The notes: a model not told the origin generated them from the sequence alone. 64,000 nucleotides of DNA from Paramarasmius palmivorus (GCA_037176845.1 JAYKXP010000077.1:211937-275936); one strand, 5' to 3'. Shown: positions 1 through 12,239, numbered from the stretch's first letter. Numbers and translations are program-made.

Positions 1-105
1 AAGAGCAACATGAAGCATTGGCAGAATGAAGTTGCTCGGCTTAAAGCTAGGTACCAGAACCTTCTTCAATTGGGTCTCAACCTCATTCCAGAGTCGTCTC
101 TGTAA
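1..105 (+). CDS. 3' end of an unidentified gene (partial)
   Basis: An open frame runs from the first base to a TAA at 103-105 and gives 34 residues. It is basic and helical, with KHWQNEVARLKARYQNLL looking like the end of a coiled coil. The gene starts outside the window, so no family can be named. It faces the KDZ transposase tail-to-tail. It could be the last exon of another transposon gene. Confidence 0.3.
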   Translation, partial: KSNMKHWQNEVARLKARYQNLLQLGLNLIPESSL

Positions 106-287
106 AGCTCTGACTCGGACATTCATGATCAGCAATCACTGAAGTGAGTCCCTTTCCATGTGGTATCAGCACACATGTCAATTGTACCCTATTACAGGCA
201 AAAACCTGAAAGCGTAAGCGATGTCAAGACAACCGAGATGCCAAGGTTTGTTAATATCAATGTACCTTCTACCTCTACTCACTTGTG

Positions 288-460
288 TTCAGCAAAAACT
301 GAACCAAAGCCAATGAGGCTGCAGCTAGGTATCGAGCAACTCACCGCAAACTTTTGTCGTTGAAAGAGAGAGAGCGACGTGCAAGTAAGCCTCAAATTCT
401 TTTCGACACACACAAATGTCTGATGTGTCATTCAGGAACACGCGAAGCTCGGTGACTTAC
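288..460 (+). pseudogene. possible small exons of a basic protein
   Basis: One plus-strand frame reads NEAAARYRATHRKLLSLK and then ERERRA, stops at a GTAAGC donor near 390, and could continue after an acceptor near 436. Short Arg/Lys-rich helical segments like this occur in many uncharacterised agaricomycete proteins. The frame upstream is closed, so this is at best a remnant. Nothing else recognisable lies between 106 and 922. Confidence 0.2.
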
Positions 461-685
461 TAAAAATGGTCTTTCCTAATTCTCACTGTTCGGAAAATCA
501 TTGGGCGACATTGGGAAACTTTGGTGGCTAGCGACTTGGGGAACACATAGAGCTTGTTGACTAAATAATGCCTTTTAAATTTTGGCCCTTAATGTTATTC
601 CAGGCACTTATGAACATGTTACCCGGAGACTAAGAATAACCTAACCATGCCGGAGTTTTGCCTGCAGTACATACAATCTACTTAT

Positions 686-922
686 CTATCCGTCTAATGT
701 CACCTTCTCCATGAAATCAACAAGCTTTTGAGGCTCGACATCATGCCTTATTAAACCATCCATTCCTTCTCCGTCCTTGAAATTAGGCATGCAGGTGGGC
801 TTAGTCCATGTATATTGGGGTGCTTCATCAGTCTCCCAGTCCATCGGTGCCCGTGTTAGACCAAGGACAATGTTCGCCCATTCGGGTAAAGGTGCAAATC
901 CAGACTTGTACCTCACGCGGTG
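686..922 (-). other. open frame continuing the KDZ gene past its TGA
   Basis: The reading frame of the last KDZ exon stays open for about 79 codons after TGA 923-925 and ends in EKVTLDG and a stop at 686. The residues look protein-like (ANIVLGLTRAPMDWETDEAP, acidic). It may be the original C-terminal extension cut off by a CGA-to-TGA change. It could also be chance, since KDZ proteins often end near a LTPG motif. Confidence 0.4.
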
Positions 923-3900
923 TCAATGTTCACCCGGAGTAAGATCCCCTGGAAACCAAGTCAACGTCCAAAGGATAGAAGAAGAACACATAGCCATACC
1001 ACTAAAACCAGGCAAAAGAGTTATCTGGATGAGTCTTTCTGCTATACGCCAGTGAAGCCTCTTCCTGCGGCGATATTCATGCTGTAAAAATCTTTTGAAA
1101 TGTTGCCGAGTTGGATCCTCATCATCGCCATCTTCGATTTCATCAATAGCCAACCAGAAGTCGGCTTCGTCATCAATCATAAATGTAACGAGGTGTTTGA
1201 TCTCTACATTCAGGCGAATGATTTCTTCCCTCGCACGTTTAAGGCCGAAATGAAGTTGCATGACCTTCTGATTTGTAGGTTTTGCCCGTTCGAGACGTTC
1301 AACGTTAACGTGTGTATCCCTGAGGAGATCGAAATCGGCAACTGAAGCCATGTTCAGAATTGAGGCCCAAGGGATTTGTTCGCGCCCAGGTACTCGTAGC
1401 GCAAGTTCGTTGTACCGCTCTAATGCATTACGAACAGCTCCGGCCCGTGCTTTCAATGTGTTTGTGATCTTGTCTCGTTGGTGATACCCTGTACATCCAT
1501 CAGATTGTTGTTCAAGAAGATCAAATTGGACGGTACCGATATCACTAGCTTCCAACTTGGTCATCTCCATCAATCGTGATACAACCGCATGTTCGAGATC
1601 ATCAACTGCTTTGCGATATTCATGTTCTACCGCACCTTGCTTAGCATCAAGATATGCAGCATCAGCTCGTTTCCACCTTGGATAAATCGCATTATCATCC
1701 TCGAAGCAAGCAAGCTCCTCTTGAATCAATCCCAGTTTTTGGTAGGTTGATGCGTTTCGGCTCTGGACTTGCTTGATCTGTTTGTCCGTCCACCCACGCG
1801 CAGCCGCAGTGCCAAGTTTCTTCCACTCTATGTGTGCGTCCCTGGAAGCTTGCCTAGATACAAGCCATCAGGAAAGAGCTGTTGATTTGATTTTGAGTGA
1901 TCACTTACTCGGCTGCCCAGAATCTTTCCAAAATTTCAACATAGTCCAACTCGTATGACTCTCTTGCAGGCTCAGTGGATCTTGCGCTGAAATACTCCGC
2001 CTCTTGCTTTAGAAGATCCTCACATATCTCTGGCGTAATCTGTAGTTCTTCGCATGACCTTTCCAAGGTTGGTTCATCTTTGACAATGCGTTCAAGTGCC
2101 TGCCAATAATTCTGATAGATGAAGTTGGCTAATAATTTGTTAGGTAACACTCAAACAAATGAAAGCGGTTAAACACAAACCTGACAATGCAAATTTGTCA
2201 AGATCATGAAAATAGAAGAATTCGGAGAATTCCTGGCGTCGGTGAAAAAGATTTGTGAGCCGCGTGATTGATGCTAAGGCATTTGACAAGGAGAAGGTTC
2301 GTTCACAGGGCTCAAAGTCCTCAAGACCAACACCTTCCTTGTACATGGGATGATATCCGAGCTGACAAGGCCGGTTGTGTGCATAACCGTGGAAAGCAGG
2401 AACGACACCGGTGATCCCACTGCTCTTCACTTTCTGACGTAGCATGGGACTTCGATGTAGCGTCTTTACAAACGCGCACCAGATGTCATAGCCGATGCCA
2501 AGCTTCTTGCCATATTTGTCGATGAGAGAATTGACAATCGCTAAGGGGTATTTCATCCTGTATCTTAGATGAGTATGGAAAACGAGGCTAATGAAGTATA
2601 CATACAACTCGCCGCTTCGGATCATATCACAGAGTTGAAGAACATGGCCATGCCGACAGACCGCAACAAAGATACCCGATATCGCAAACAATTTGAAGGT
2701 ACGTTTCTGAGCATCTGGTCCTGCTGCCTTCCAACGTTCGACGCATGTGTCGTCGCATGAGGTTAGGTCCTTGGTCTCATTTTCATTGAGCCATGCAATC
2801 TCGTCGGGCGCAACTGTGGTTGGCTCTTCTGGATTATCAACATCCATGTCGTCACTTGTCTGATAGGGACATGTTGAGTGCTTCGGTAACCATGTGAAAA
2901 TTGTGAACTGACCAAGTGTGCATTCCATCCAGCTTTCACCTCATTGGCAAACCGGTCCACTTCTTCCGGTTCTAGCCATCGGAAATGTGGGAGATATCTC
3001 TTGTCTATACGTTCGACACCTGCCCGAACCTCTGAGTCAACCAGCTTTGCTGAGTTATTCCCATCAATTGAGATGAGAATGCGAGGCTCAAGAGGTGTTT
3101 CCCCTGATAGCTCATAGTTGCATGGAGGACAAGTATGTGTCGTAAATGATAGAGAATCATTCCGGTTCAATGCATCCATCATCCGGTTGTCAAGTGCACG
3201 AATGATGGTCAGGTATGCATCATAAGCACTGCGTCGCTGGTCTTCTAAATGATCATGCCTTGGTAACTTGATTTTGTGAGTTCAAGACATGTGGGACCAT
3301 TTATGAGCCAGCTTACACCGTGTATGTACTGAAGGGCCTTAGACAAGCCATCAATCGTGAATTTGGGGCAAACTCGATGTATTTGACGGTAAACACTAAA
3401 CATGTGAAGCGGGAATGCAACCTGAGGCTGTTTGGGCGTTGCGCCAAGATACCCATGCCGTACAAGACTGTCGTTGACTGACTGAGCATCAGACAGGTGA
3501 AAAAAGGTCATAGTACGGTTGACTGGCGGAGCACAAAGTCATTGAACAGGAACTCGTAGTGTGTAATGAAAGCGTACCATTGAAATCAATTACAGGTATT
3601 TCCCATGTTTCAACATGGTCATGCTGGGATGGAGGTCCGACCGCAGAAAAGGCAAGATATGCCTTGAGGAGATGTGGTAATTGAGATGTCCAGGAATCCA
3701 CTTGCTTCTGGATCCGATCAGCTCGAGTTCGCGGGTCATTGAGCCTGTTATCTTGTTAATACATTGAGGCTCATGAATGCTGGTCAACGTACTTTGTTTT
3801 TCTTGTCATGGTGCTCAAGAGTGTATGTAAAGAATGTTCGTCGCCTGCGTGACTGTTGAGAGAGCCTTCTTCGCCAGGTGGTAGAGGTAAGGTGTGGATG

Positions 3901-4175
3901 TCGAGGTGCCTGTCATTGGTCGGGAGATCGTCCTCATGGTCACTTGTGTCCCCTGCATCAGCTAGAGCGACACAAGCCTCATAGGAAAGTCCTGAATAAC
4001 AATGTCAATGATAGAAAAAATGAAAAGATGTCAACGCACCACTAAACATTGCCTCCTCATCCTCTCGGTCAATTTCCCAAGCCTCCTTCGGAGTCCTCCC
4101 GCCACGTTCAAGAGCATCGCCGTAGATGAAGGAAACAGTACTTGATGTCCCATATCGCCTTTTATTTCGGCCCAT
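923..4175 (-). CDS. KDZ (Kyakuja-Dileera-Zisupton) family DNA transposase
   Basis: Cut-and-paste-type transposase of the KDZ superfamily, assembled from about ten exons with short introns. The chosen start is ATG at 4175 (MGRNKRRYGTS). Recognisable blocks in order: the NDPRTRADRIQKQVDSW segment; VYRQIHRVCPKF; the Cys pair in HTCPPCNYEL followed by the catalytic-type ISIDGNNSAKLV; then IFVAVCRHGHVLQLCDMIRSGEL, KYPLAIVNSLIDKYG, GYDIWCAF, FHGYAHNRPCQLGYHPMY and GLEDFEPCERTFSLSNALA. These match the order and wording of KDZ proteins. The helical C-terminal half also fits. The joins I checked stay in frame up to a TGA at 923-925 after GDLTPGEH. The same frame stays open beyond it to 686, so the TGA may be a mutation in a longer protein. 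The integrase element lies about 0.7 kb upstream. Confidence 0.9.
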
Positions 4176-4575
4176 GTATTTGAGTTTGCGAGTATATGTG
4201 AAAAGAGAGGAAACTTCAGAACGTCGGCGATGATCCGAAAGAGGAAGCAATGGGAGACCAGACCAAGACACGGACACGTATGGGCGTGAATGATGTAAAT
4301 TTTGTCAACGCGGAAATGCGGAATCGGGCCCGTACAGTTGTGTAACGTGTTCAAACGATGACGCCAGCGCCCAACGGAAGTTACCGAAGAGTGAGCGGAA
4401 CTGCGAACTTTGACTATAGACCTGCAGAGTTATCGGAAATTATCAAGGTATGTACAGGTGGTAACGAAGGGCGACCCCCGCCAAAGGTTTTCCCTTCACA
4501 TCTGATGGGCTGATGTACCCCTGTCAGTCCAACAGATCAGTGGATTTACTCGGGCACCATAGGTGACCATTCGCG
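4176..4575. other. spacer upstream of the KDZ gene
   Basis: No convincing coding sequence is seen. It would hold the KDZ promoter on the minus strand. Overlapping minus ORFs that extend to 4354 appear to be alternative frames of the first exon region. Confidence 0.3.
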
Positions 4576-4863
4576 TTGATCATCAATGCATTCTCCAAAC
4601 TCGAGTGTCTCTCCGAGGATGCGTTGTGTCAAGATGGCTTTGGGGGTATATACATGCGGATGCACAAAAGGATGTTATTGGAATTGGTGGATCTTGCGTA
4701 CTGGAGACCACCTGGTCACGAGGCGGACGCGATCGGTGCTGAGTTTCTCAGCCACCCTGTGGACGTCAAGGTCGAGCGTCGGGCGCAGGATATGAATACA
4801 GATTCCGACTCTGATTCAGGCTCACATTCAGATACAGATACAGCAACGCCGAGGAAGGAACGG
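4576..4863 (+). pseudogene. gene fragment directly left of the inverted-repeat element
   Basis: An open plus frame (GIYMRMHKRMLLELVDLAYW, then RPPG, then a Ser/Asp/Thr-rich tail TDSDSDSGSHSDTDT) runs straight into the left terminal repeat. A similar layout lies just right of the element at 13.97-14.2 kb (AYYMQMVRYRLEELVHLIYY, PPEG, then an Asp/Ser/Tyr run). I do not recognise the family. Either a related gene sat on both sides before insertion, or this is a sequence the element captured or duplicated. Confidence 0.3.
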
Positions 4864-5035
4864 TATACCGTTCAAAACGCTCAAAAATTATTTTTGAGTG
4901 AACATATATATTTTTGACCTATAAACATATACACACACATATACTGGCATGAGCATACACATATACACACCTGCATACGCGTGGATTCATACATCGTTTT
5001 TGACCGAGTCCTATAATACATACGCATGTTCGGAG
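4864..5035 (+). repeat. left terminal inverted repeat
   Basis: It matches the reverse complement of 13740-13965 with scattered differences: TATACCGTTCAAAACGC, a near-perfect palindrome CTCAAAAATTATTTTTGAG, GTGAACATATATATTTTTGACC, a CA/TA-rich stretch including ACTGGCATGAGCATA, and a second TTTTTGACC near the inner edge. The long subterminal region with a repeated TTTTTGACC suggests transposase binding sites. Confidence 0.85.
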
Positions 5036-5285
5036 CATGTATATACAAACATGAGTAAGACCAAAGTTCAAGTTCAAATCAATGATACACATCAAGGCAG
5101 TTAAACACCATTAACAAAGTTCTTCATTAAGATAAAGACTGGTATCACTGGCTTAAAGCCAATAGTTTACTGACAATTAAAGTAACTAGTTCTATTCTAC
5201 CACCCTTCCGCCGCACTACTTAGTGACCATCCCTCTGCTATCACCGACTCCGATCAAAGACTGTACGAACTCAAACAATTATTGA

Positions 5286-6970
5286 CTAAAGGTCTTCCTC
5301 CAAGTAAGGAATCACAATGATTCGTCCACGAGTCCATGGGTTATCATTGAGAAGGGAAGAGAAGGACGAGGTGATGGGGTCAAGGGATAGGTCTTCTTCC
5401 TCAGTTTCAGTATCTGAAATTCAGTTAAGTTTAAGGGCAGCTTATCGATGGATCAATAAGTACCTTCAATGGTGTCAGCAAGCTTCCTTGATCCAGCGCT
5501 GCTGATGCTCGAGATGCGAGCCGACTTCCGGAGAGGTCTTGGAGATGATTCGGAATCAGAGTCCTCTCTTGCACGCTTGTTTGGGAGTCGGACCTGCGTG
5601 CAAGGGGGAGGAAGGAGAAAGGAGCTCACAGAGCTCTCGGATGCGGAGACCTCATCAACATCCATATGATCGCTGTCTCCGTCCTCAACGGCGGTGGCAC
5701 TGGCAGCATCGGTGGCATCAGAGCCATCAGAGTCGCTCCCCTCGCCTTCTTCGGAATCAGCGCCTGAGGGACCTGCAACGGTGGCGATAAGGTCTTGAAT
5801 GGTGTCTCCTTTATCAGGCAAAGGAAGTTGGTCTGACCAACGGGTTAGGCTTGGAATGGCACAAGAACAAAAGAGAGCCTTACCTGCGAATCTAGCAGCT
5901 GAGGCACAAAGAGCGTTGTACTGGGTGACGAACTTGTTGAGATCGTTAATCTTGGCATGCTGATGAATTTCATAGTATTTGATCTTATCGCAACACCCTA
6001 TTGGAAATCGTCAAGCCTAAACAACAACTAAGGAAAGAAATCAATCATACCAATGTATACCACCCCAGCTCTTTTTTCTGACCGATTCCAACGCTTCTCC
6101 CACATCGTCAGAGCTGTGGGATCATCCTCATGGCCCCAGGTTAGGTAGTTCCGACTGGCACACCCCAACACACTCCAATCAGACCAAGAGGTCTCTCTCC
6201 GAAGCTGCGGAAAGGCCTTTCGAAGCATCTCGGTGGTCTGGGCATGATTGAGTGCCGTGTTGAATGGAACACCTTCTGGGAAATCATAGACCAGCTTTAG
6301 GTTACGATACACTCCGAGGCAGTCAGAGGCTGTAGGAGCACGAGCGTTTCCATCCTCAATGGACAAGGATCCATCCTATTAAAAGGGTTAGTCTTTCTAT
6401 CAAGGAAGAAACTATCCACGCTTACAGCTGCTGCAGAGACTCCATGAGGAATCAAAACCATGGCTTTCAGGTATTTCTCGCCGCCCTTCTTGATGGCCGC
6501 TTGAGGCTTGGGTGCTCTGAGAAGACAGGGGATTCAGAGCAAGGATTTAATTTTGTAAAAGAGACGCACAGATTTGGCTTATCGGCTTCCTTGCCTTTGC
6601 CTTTGAGCCCACGGTTTGCCTCGTCGTTGGCTTTAGCTACCTTTGCAGCAGTGCTTGACTTGCCGTTGTCGCCCAAAGCCTTCACGACCGCATTCACCAT
6701 GGCGTCCTTGAGCTCTACCTTCTGCTTCTTCTTCTTCTTTCCTGGTTGAAAGAGGTGAGGTTTGTTGACCTTGGGTTTTTCCTCCTCGGTGGGGTCGAGG
6801 TCTGCTTCGGTGGTCTCTTGCGCGACGTCGTTGAAATGAGCGTCCTTGGGATGAGAGCACTCCAAGCAGTACTTTCCAGTACCGAGGAATGCTTCGCAGC
6901 CACAAGGTTGTTTTTTGTTGGATCTTGGGTTGAGGAATAAAATTTGGCAGGGCCCTGTGTCGTCTGTCAT
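5286..6970 (-). CDS. Cys-rich N-terminal, acidic C-terminal protein of unknown function (element cargo)
   Basis: A six-exon model from ATG 6970 (MTDDTGPCQ) to TAG 5286. Near residues 20-45 the N-terminus has a Cys/His cluster (PCGCEAF, KYCLECSHPKDAHF) that could bind zinc. A long Lys-rich segment (PGKKKKKQKVELKDA) follows, then a conserved-looking middle (SWSDWSVLGCASRNYLTWGH), then a Ser/Asp/Glu-rich region with basic patches (RPLRKSARI) and a final WTRGRIIVIPYLEEDL. The composition suggests a nuclear protein. I do not recognise a family. It is divergent from the TET/JBP gene with about 1.36 kb between starts. The last junction, a 3' intron near 5405-5460, is inferred from GT/AG sites and an open frame. 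Confidence 0.6.
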
Positions 6971-8330
6971 ATTGACAGCAAAATGGCGGGAGTGGAGCAA
7001 TAAAATAAGAAACGAGGGAGAGGAGGTAATAAAAAGGCGGTTAAACTTAAAAAGAAAGGGCAGGAGCGAGGAGAGAGCAAGAAAAGAGCGACAGAGAAGC
7101 TGAGATGGTGGTTGAGGTTGAAAGGGAAAATTGCACTGTGTTCCCGTGACTACCAGCCGATGGAGGCGTTACCTCAATGACCCGCGATAGCAACGCACGG
7201 AATGGTGTTTCGAGCTTCCGGTGCCTTGGCTGCAGGGTTTGCCCATGAGGTCTCAACGAGGCTTTGTTTGTTTATGTTGACTTGACGGGGTTGAAGGGCC
7301 GGTTCTTGAGGCCATTTGCGATTGATCTTGAGGATGCTGGCAAAGATCTTGAGGCTGACTCGTGCGCGGTTCAAAAAACGCAGATACAGCGTTTATTGCT
7401 CAGAAAAGAACGTCAAAAAAGGTGGGCTATCTAATCATCAAAAGGCATGGAGGGGTGCAGGCCGTATGTAAGATCGTAAAGTATGACGGCGCTGATGAAA
7501 CAGCTCTCTGCAGTCAGAATGCAGAACCAGCAGGCCCTAACCATACTCGCGTTAGCCCATCAACGCAACAATTGAGACTCAGAGGGGCGTACCATGCTGG
7601 TGTTCATGTTCCGCGCAAGGTTTGCCCTTGTAAGCGCAGCGTGTCCGGGTGAGTGCAGGTGAGGGGTGCGCTGTTGACACTGAAAGCAGACTGGAATAGA
7701 AATGGGAGTCAGCGACTGGTTGAACAGCGATGTTGACCATGCTGACCTTTTTTTCCCCATGGAATCCATGGCATACTGGCTGCTCCATGAGCTCTTGTGA
7801 TTCGGTTGGCATAAGCAGGAGCAGAGGGGTAGGAAATCCCAGGCTTGAACTGCAGGCCGTGATGAAGGGAGGGGACGGGAGTTGCAGGGTGGTGGTTGCA
7901 GGGAAAGGGCAAAGGGCAAAGGGCAAGGTGTCATTGCCCTTCTCCCAGGCCGTCGGCGTTTGCACAGCTCTGCGGCGCTTCATCCGAGAAAGTGCCGGAA
8001 CAGCTGGGATCCTGAAAAGTCAGGTTCACCCGACCTGGGGACCGATAAACCGTGTGCCCCAAGTCACCGTTAACAGCACCATCCGTAAACGCAGGCTGTT
8101 TTCACAATAGCTGCGCATTCACCGGCCGTTGTTGAGGGGAGGAAAAAAAGAACATCAATCACAGCAGATATGCTCTTATATAGATCATATCATGTGATCT
8201 TTCCACGGTCCTTTGTTGAAGACAATCAACAGACACGTAGATCACATGTTGAGTCGCATGGGTATGTTGATCCTTGATGCTGTGACATTGCTGTGACACA
8301 TCACTGTTCCGAAGTTGCCTTCCTCCTCCA
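6971..8330. promoter_or_regulatory. divergent intergenic region between cargo genes
   Basis: About 1.36 kb separates the starts of the Cys-rich gene (-) and the TET/JBP gene (+). No reading frame is convincing. It includes a short purine-rich run with AAAGGGC repeated three times near 7905-7925. It presumably holds both promoters, but I see no recognisable operator. Confidence 0.35.
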
Positions 8331-10150
8331 ATGTATCTCACTCGCCGAGTAACGTCTCTCTTCACGCCTCTCCAAAAAGCCGGCATTCTCTCCGGTGCCT
8401 TTAATCTTGATGACGTTGTATGGGAGCGGATGTTCAATCCAATTGAAGAGCTGAGGAATGTCGACCCTGATTTTGCAGGGCTTGAATTTCAGTGAGCAAA
8501 CCAACCTTTTTCTATGGCCTGATGCTAACAGCCACACAGGGACCTGGAGGAGCCTCAGAGAATGCCAATCCCTCCCTCCAAAAGACCCCATGACGATCTT
8601 GACGACGACGTTGAACCGCCAAACTGGGACTGGGATGACGATTCCAACGATGGCCCCTTCGAACACGAGTCTCTGCCAAGGAAACCCCTGAAAACCCAAA
8701 AGACCGCCAGTAAGGGATCAAAGAAGAGGAAAAGACCTCAAGGGAAGAAAACTGCATCCAAAGTCGTAAACTTGGGTGCCTCGTCATCGACACCCCCGAA
8801 GGTGGAATACCAGTGAGCCTTCACCGTACTTGATTGGTGTCAAAACCTCACTCCTTCTCTAGGTCTTCCTTCCAACTGCCGCCCCAAAGTTTCACAAAGG
8901 CTGGGTTGAGCATGCAGGAGCGGAAACATGCACGCAGCACTGTTCGCCGTCAACTGGGACGCCAGACACTTCTCGCCACCACTGGTTTCATTGACGTTGA
9001 GAAGGATACTCGACTGTCTTCCACCGGTTGGATGGGGGTCAATGCGAATTCAAAGTTCTGCAATCAAGTAAAGGACGTACGGGACAACGGCGGTGGTCTG
9101 AAGGGAATCACACTGATATTTTACGAAAGGTGCGCATCCTCTTCTCTGATTCTTTCACCCCTAACCTTTTGACAGGGTTGAAATCTTCATCTGTGACTCT
9201 CAAGGCCGCATTGTCATCTATCGATCAGCAGTCACCGATAACATGAAGCGCCGCCTCCTCCTGAGGGTCATTGAAGAGGCGGAAAACTTTCAACAGGAGA
9301 CATCACCCCCAACTCATAAGGACTGCGAGGACAACGCTCAAGGTTTCCATTGGTTCAAAATCTCTGGGTTCGATCGAAACAACAAATCATGACCAACCCT
9401 TAGCGCTTGGCATCTAAACAATGCCGATGCTCATGATCGCTTTTTTGCAAAGGGTAGCGTCTTCTCAGAGCTTACTGATTACGGCTGCTCACTTGTGAAG
9501 GAGCACTTTCCCATGGTTTACCAGCGTTTCGCGAGCTGCTCAGAAGATATGAAGAATCGATACTCCTGTGAGGCGCCTTACGGGGGAATCTTCTTCAACT
9601 TTTGCTTGAACAGTGTTCGTTTCGGTGTCCCAAGAGTCTTCTGTCGCCCCCATGTTGACTACAAAAACATTGCGCTCGGTGTTTGCATGGTTTATGTCTA
9701 CGGCCATTTCAATCACCGAGAAAAATGCTGGTTGGTCATCTGGGAAGCCAGCGTTGCTTTGGAGCTGCCCCCTGGAGTGTTTGTCATCTATCCTTCTTCT
9801 CTTTTTCTTCATTTCAACATGGACTTAGATCGTGAGTGGCTTCAGTTCTTGTTTTGGCCCCTTAATACTAATCGCAGTCTACAGAGCTGGATTTCGTCGT
9901 GACCGAGGGTGAAGATAAGCCCACCAAGGAGAACAGCATTCCTCTCTGCTCTTGCGGTACCCCAACTCCGGACCATGGTGCTGCCTGGGAGAGGGCTGAT
10001 GGTCGTGGGTCAATAGTTTGGTTTAACCAGGCCACCATGTTTCAAACCTCGGAGCTGGGCTATGATACCGTCAAGGAAGCAAAAGCGGCAGGTGGCTCCG
10101 GAACGTGTAAGAAGAATGCAGACGACGTCTTTAGTAAAGTATCACGGTAG
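8331..10150 (+). CDS. TET/JBP-family 2-oxoglutarate/Fe(II) dioxygenase (one in-frame TGA)
   Basis: Oxygenases of this family oxidise the methyl group of methylated bases in DNA, using iron and 2-oxoglutarate. The model has exons 8331-8491, 8540-8812, 8863-9129, 9176-9831 and 9885-10150, about 540 codons. The N-terminal part is acidic then Lys-rich (KGSKKRKRPQGKK). The catalytic part carries the HxD pair in CRPHVDYKNIALGVCMVYVYG (about 9640-9690), the HFNHREKCWLVIWEA strand and the distal His in YPSSLFLHFN. It ends in the family block VWFNQATMFQTSELGY. Expansion of such genes beside transposons in Agaricomycetes is established knowledge. A TGA at 9390-9392 interrupts the frame just before the catalytic core. 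The frame on either side aligns with the family without a gap, so it looks like a point change. An intron removing it could not be placed in frame. Confidence 0.85.
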
Positions 10151-10173
10151 AATTACTTGTCATGTAAACTACT

Positions 10174-12239
10174 TCATACAAAAGCCTTCCTGCGATTCCA
10201 AGTGTAGACAGATTGCAAGCGCTTGAGCCCACATCTCAGCACGTGGGCGCCAAATTGAGTCCGGCAAATCAACCCTGACCTCCTTCGCTTAGACTTCTTC
10301 AACATCCAAAATGATGGATACTCCCCATTTACCCACTCCTCTCGTAGCACACCATAACCTTCTGGAAGAATTCTCTTCATTCGAACATCCTGGAAAGCTT
10401 GAAGAAATACAGGTTCCAAATCCCGAAGTCCTTGGAACGGGTTTCTGCTTTTTGGAGCTTTGACCGAAGGAATAAATTGATGGTCGATATCTGCTTCAGT
10501 ATCCTCCCAGTCAGACTCCTCACCATCCGATCTACCTTCTTCTACCGTGAAATCAACATGATCCAGGGCTTCATCATCCAAGAACCCTGCTCCAGTCTGA
10601 TGCTCCTGTCGTTCTTGCACTCGCCCTTCCCGCCCATAGTACTCTCTAATCTCACTTTCGCTCCATTCCTCACAATCATCCGGAATGACAGGCTCACTGG
10701 ATTCTGGATCTACCGTTTCTGGGAAATACATGCCCTCATTTAGCATTCCCATCAGTCGCATACCCTTAACAAATATCAGTGCTTGAAAGAGCAGAGGACT
10801 GGAAATCTTACCAGAGGTGTTTTATCCTGTCCCTCGCCAGAGATAGGATGAGAGTTCCATTCCTTCACAAAGTCGTCGCAGTCCGTGTCAATCATGCCAA
10901 GAAATAGCTTATGAAGCAACCATAGGTGTGTTGGATTCTCCCGGTCCAATCCATGGAGCGCCTCCAGCCTAAAAAAGAAGGCCCTCCAGCGACGGGCAAA
11001 CTGCCTTCCTACTTCAACCCACAATCTTTCAATGCGAGTATTATGAGTAGAGCTATGCCCAAAGTCAGACTGTATTACCAGGTAACCAGAAGTAAGACTC
11101 ACGATCCCCAAATGAAAGAACCACGGTTTAGGCCTCTTTTCATAATCATGTATATCGCGATAGCTTTGTTCTCCTTCCCACGGTCTGCTCGAATTCGAGA
11201 GGGCAGTCCATGCTTCTTGCAAGCAATCTGGAGAAGCCGAAGTACAGTGATGGCTCGGTTGTTGGTATGGGTTCGTAAGGCAACTATCTGGAGACGAAAA
11301 GGTAAAGTCATTCTCACCACGAAAATAAAGAAATCCCACTTACCATTTGGGAGAAGCCATCAACAAACCCATGGATCACAAAGCCCCATAAGATAAGTTT
11401 GTGATGTCTATCCACATGCCATAACGAATTCGGCCTCTTTACTCTATAGTCTCGCCGTTTAATAACCTTGGTGGCCTGCAGCTTCCTGGAAACCTTTGAG
11501 ACTCTGTTGAGTGACTGATGGACACGATATCTTGGAATTTTGATTCCGTGGCTTCCCCGTATGTGGCCTGTGACATATCGCCCACCTGATCCTAGTTTAG
11601 CATGATGATACTTCTTTACCATCGCATCAAGTTCATTATCAGAAACCTTCGGAAATTTGTGATCGATATGAGACTCGTCCAATCGGTTCGTCAAGGTATT
11701 CACAGAGACCCCAATAGCACGCGCGATTGAGGTTTTTGTGAGGCCTTTCTTCGGGGATACTGCGGATGCAAGGAATGAGGGATCAATTTGCTTTCTAGGC
11801 CTTCCTGGTCTTCCAGTGCGAACGATTGTGACTGGGTCTTCATAATAGACATTGGTTTCATCCCTTGAACATCCTTGTAATCAGATACAGCTCATGGAAC
11901 AAGTTAGACTTACTTCTCCTGCGCTACTCCAAGCGCATCATTTATTCTCTTAAGGTCTTTAGCAAGAACTACCGTCGACTCCAACAGCCAATCAATAGGT
12001 AACTCCTCCTCCTCTTCGCCTTCGGCAAGTGCATACAGTGTAGATAAACCAGCAGTGAGCCTCTCTTTTTGGATCTGAAGCCTCAATGGATCTGACTCCT
12101 GTGATAGAAGTTGAGAAGCGGAGATGTGCAGGGTATTTAGTTCATGGTGAGCTTGATATATGAGAGGGGACCAAGCCTGAGTCTCTGAGTCTGATGTTGA
12201 GGGATAAGGCGGTAATGGGGGAAAATTATTGGAAGCCAT
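10174..12239 (-). CDS. integrase-core (DDE) transposase, basidiomycete type
   Basis: The candidate mobilising enzyme of the element. From ATG 12239 (MASNNFPPLPPYPS) an acidic helical N-terminus is followed by a helix-turn-helix-like segment (TKTSIARAIGVSVNTLTNRL). The RNase-H-like catalytic domain comes next: first Asp in PNSLWHVDRHHKLILWGFV, second Asp in RIRADRGKENKAIA, Glu in NTRIERLWVEVGRQF. The DDE order is clear. An acidic C-terminal region ends at 10174. All joins I tested keep frame, so the gene appears intact. It converges on the TET/JBP gene with only 23 bp between stop codons and is divergent from the BTB-like gene by about 200 bp. Similar single-gene integrases are widespread in Agaricomycetes; whether they act on this kind of repeat is not known to me. 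Confidence 0.88.

Noticed and set aside
6444..6940. Plus-strand ORFs opposite the Cys-rich gene
   Set aside because: They are complements of Lys/Arg-rich and acidic coding sequence on the minus strand and have low-complexity, shadow-like translations.
7362..8110. Several overlapping ORFs of 60-130 codons in the divergent spacer
   Set aside because: No frame has protein-like composition, splice support or family resemblance.
9358..9411. An intron covering the TET/JBP in-frame TGA
   Set aside because: A GTTTCC...CCCTTAG segment exists, but removing it puts the downstream catalytic core out of frame, while the unspliced frame matches the family on both sides.
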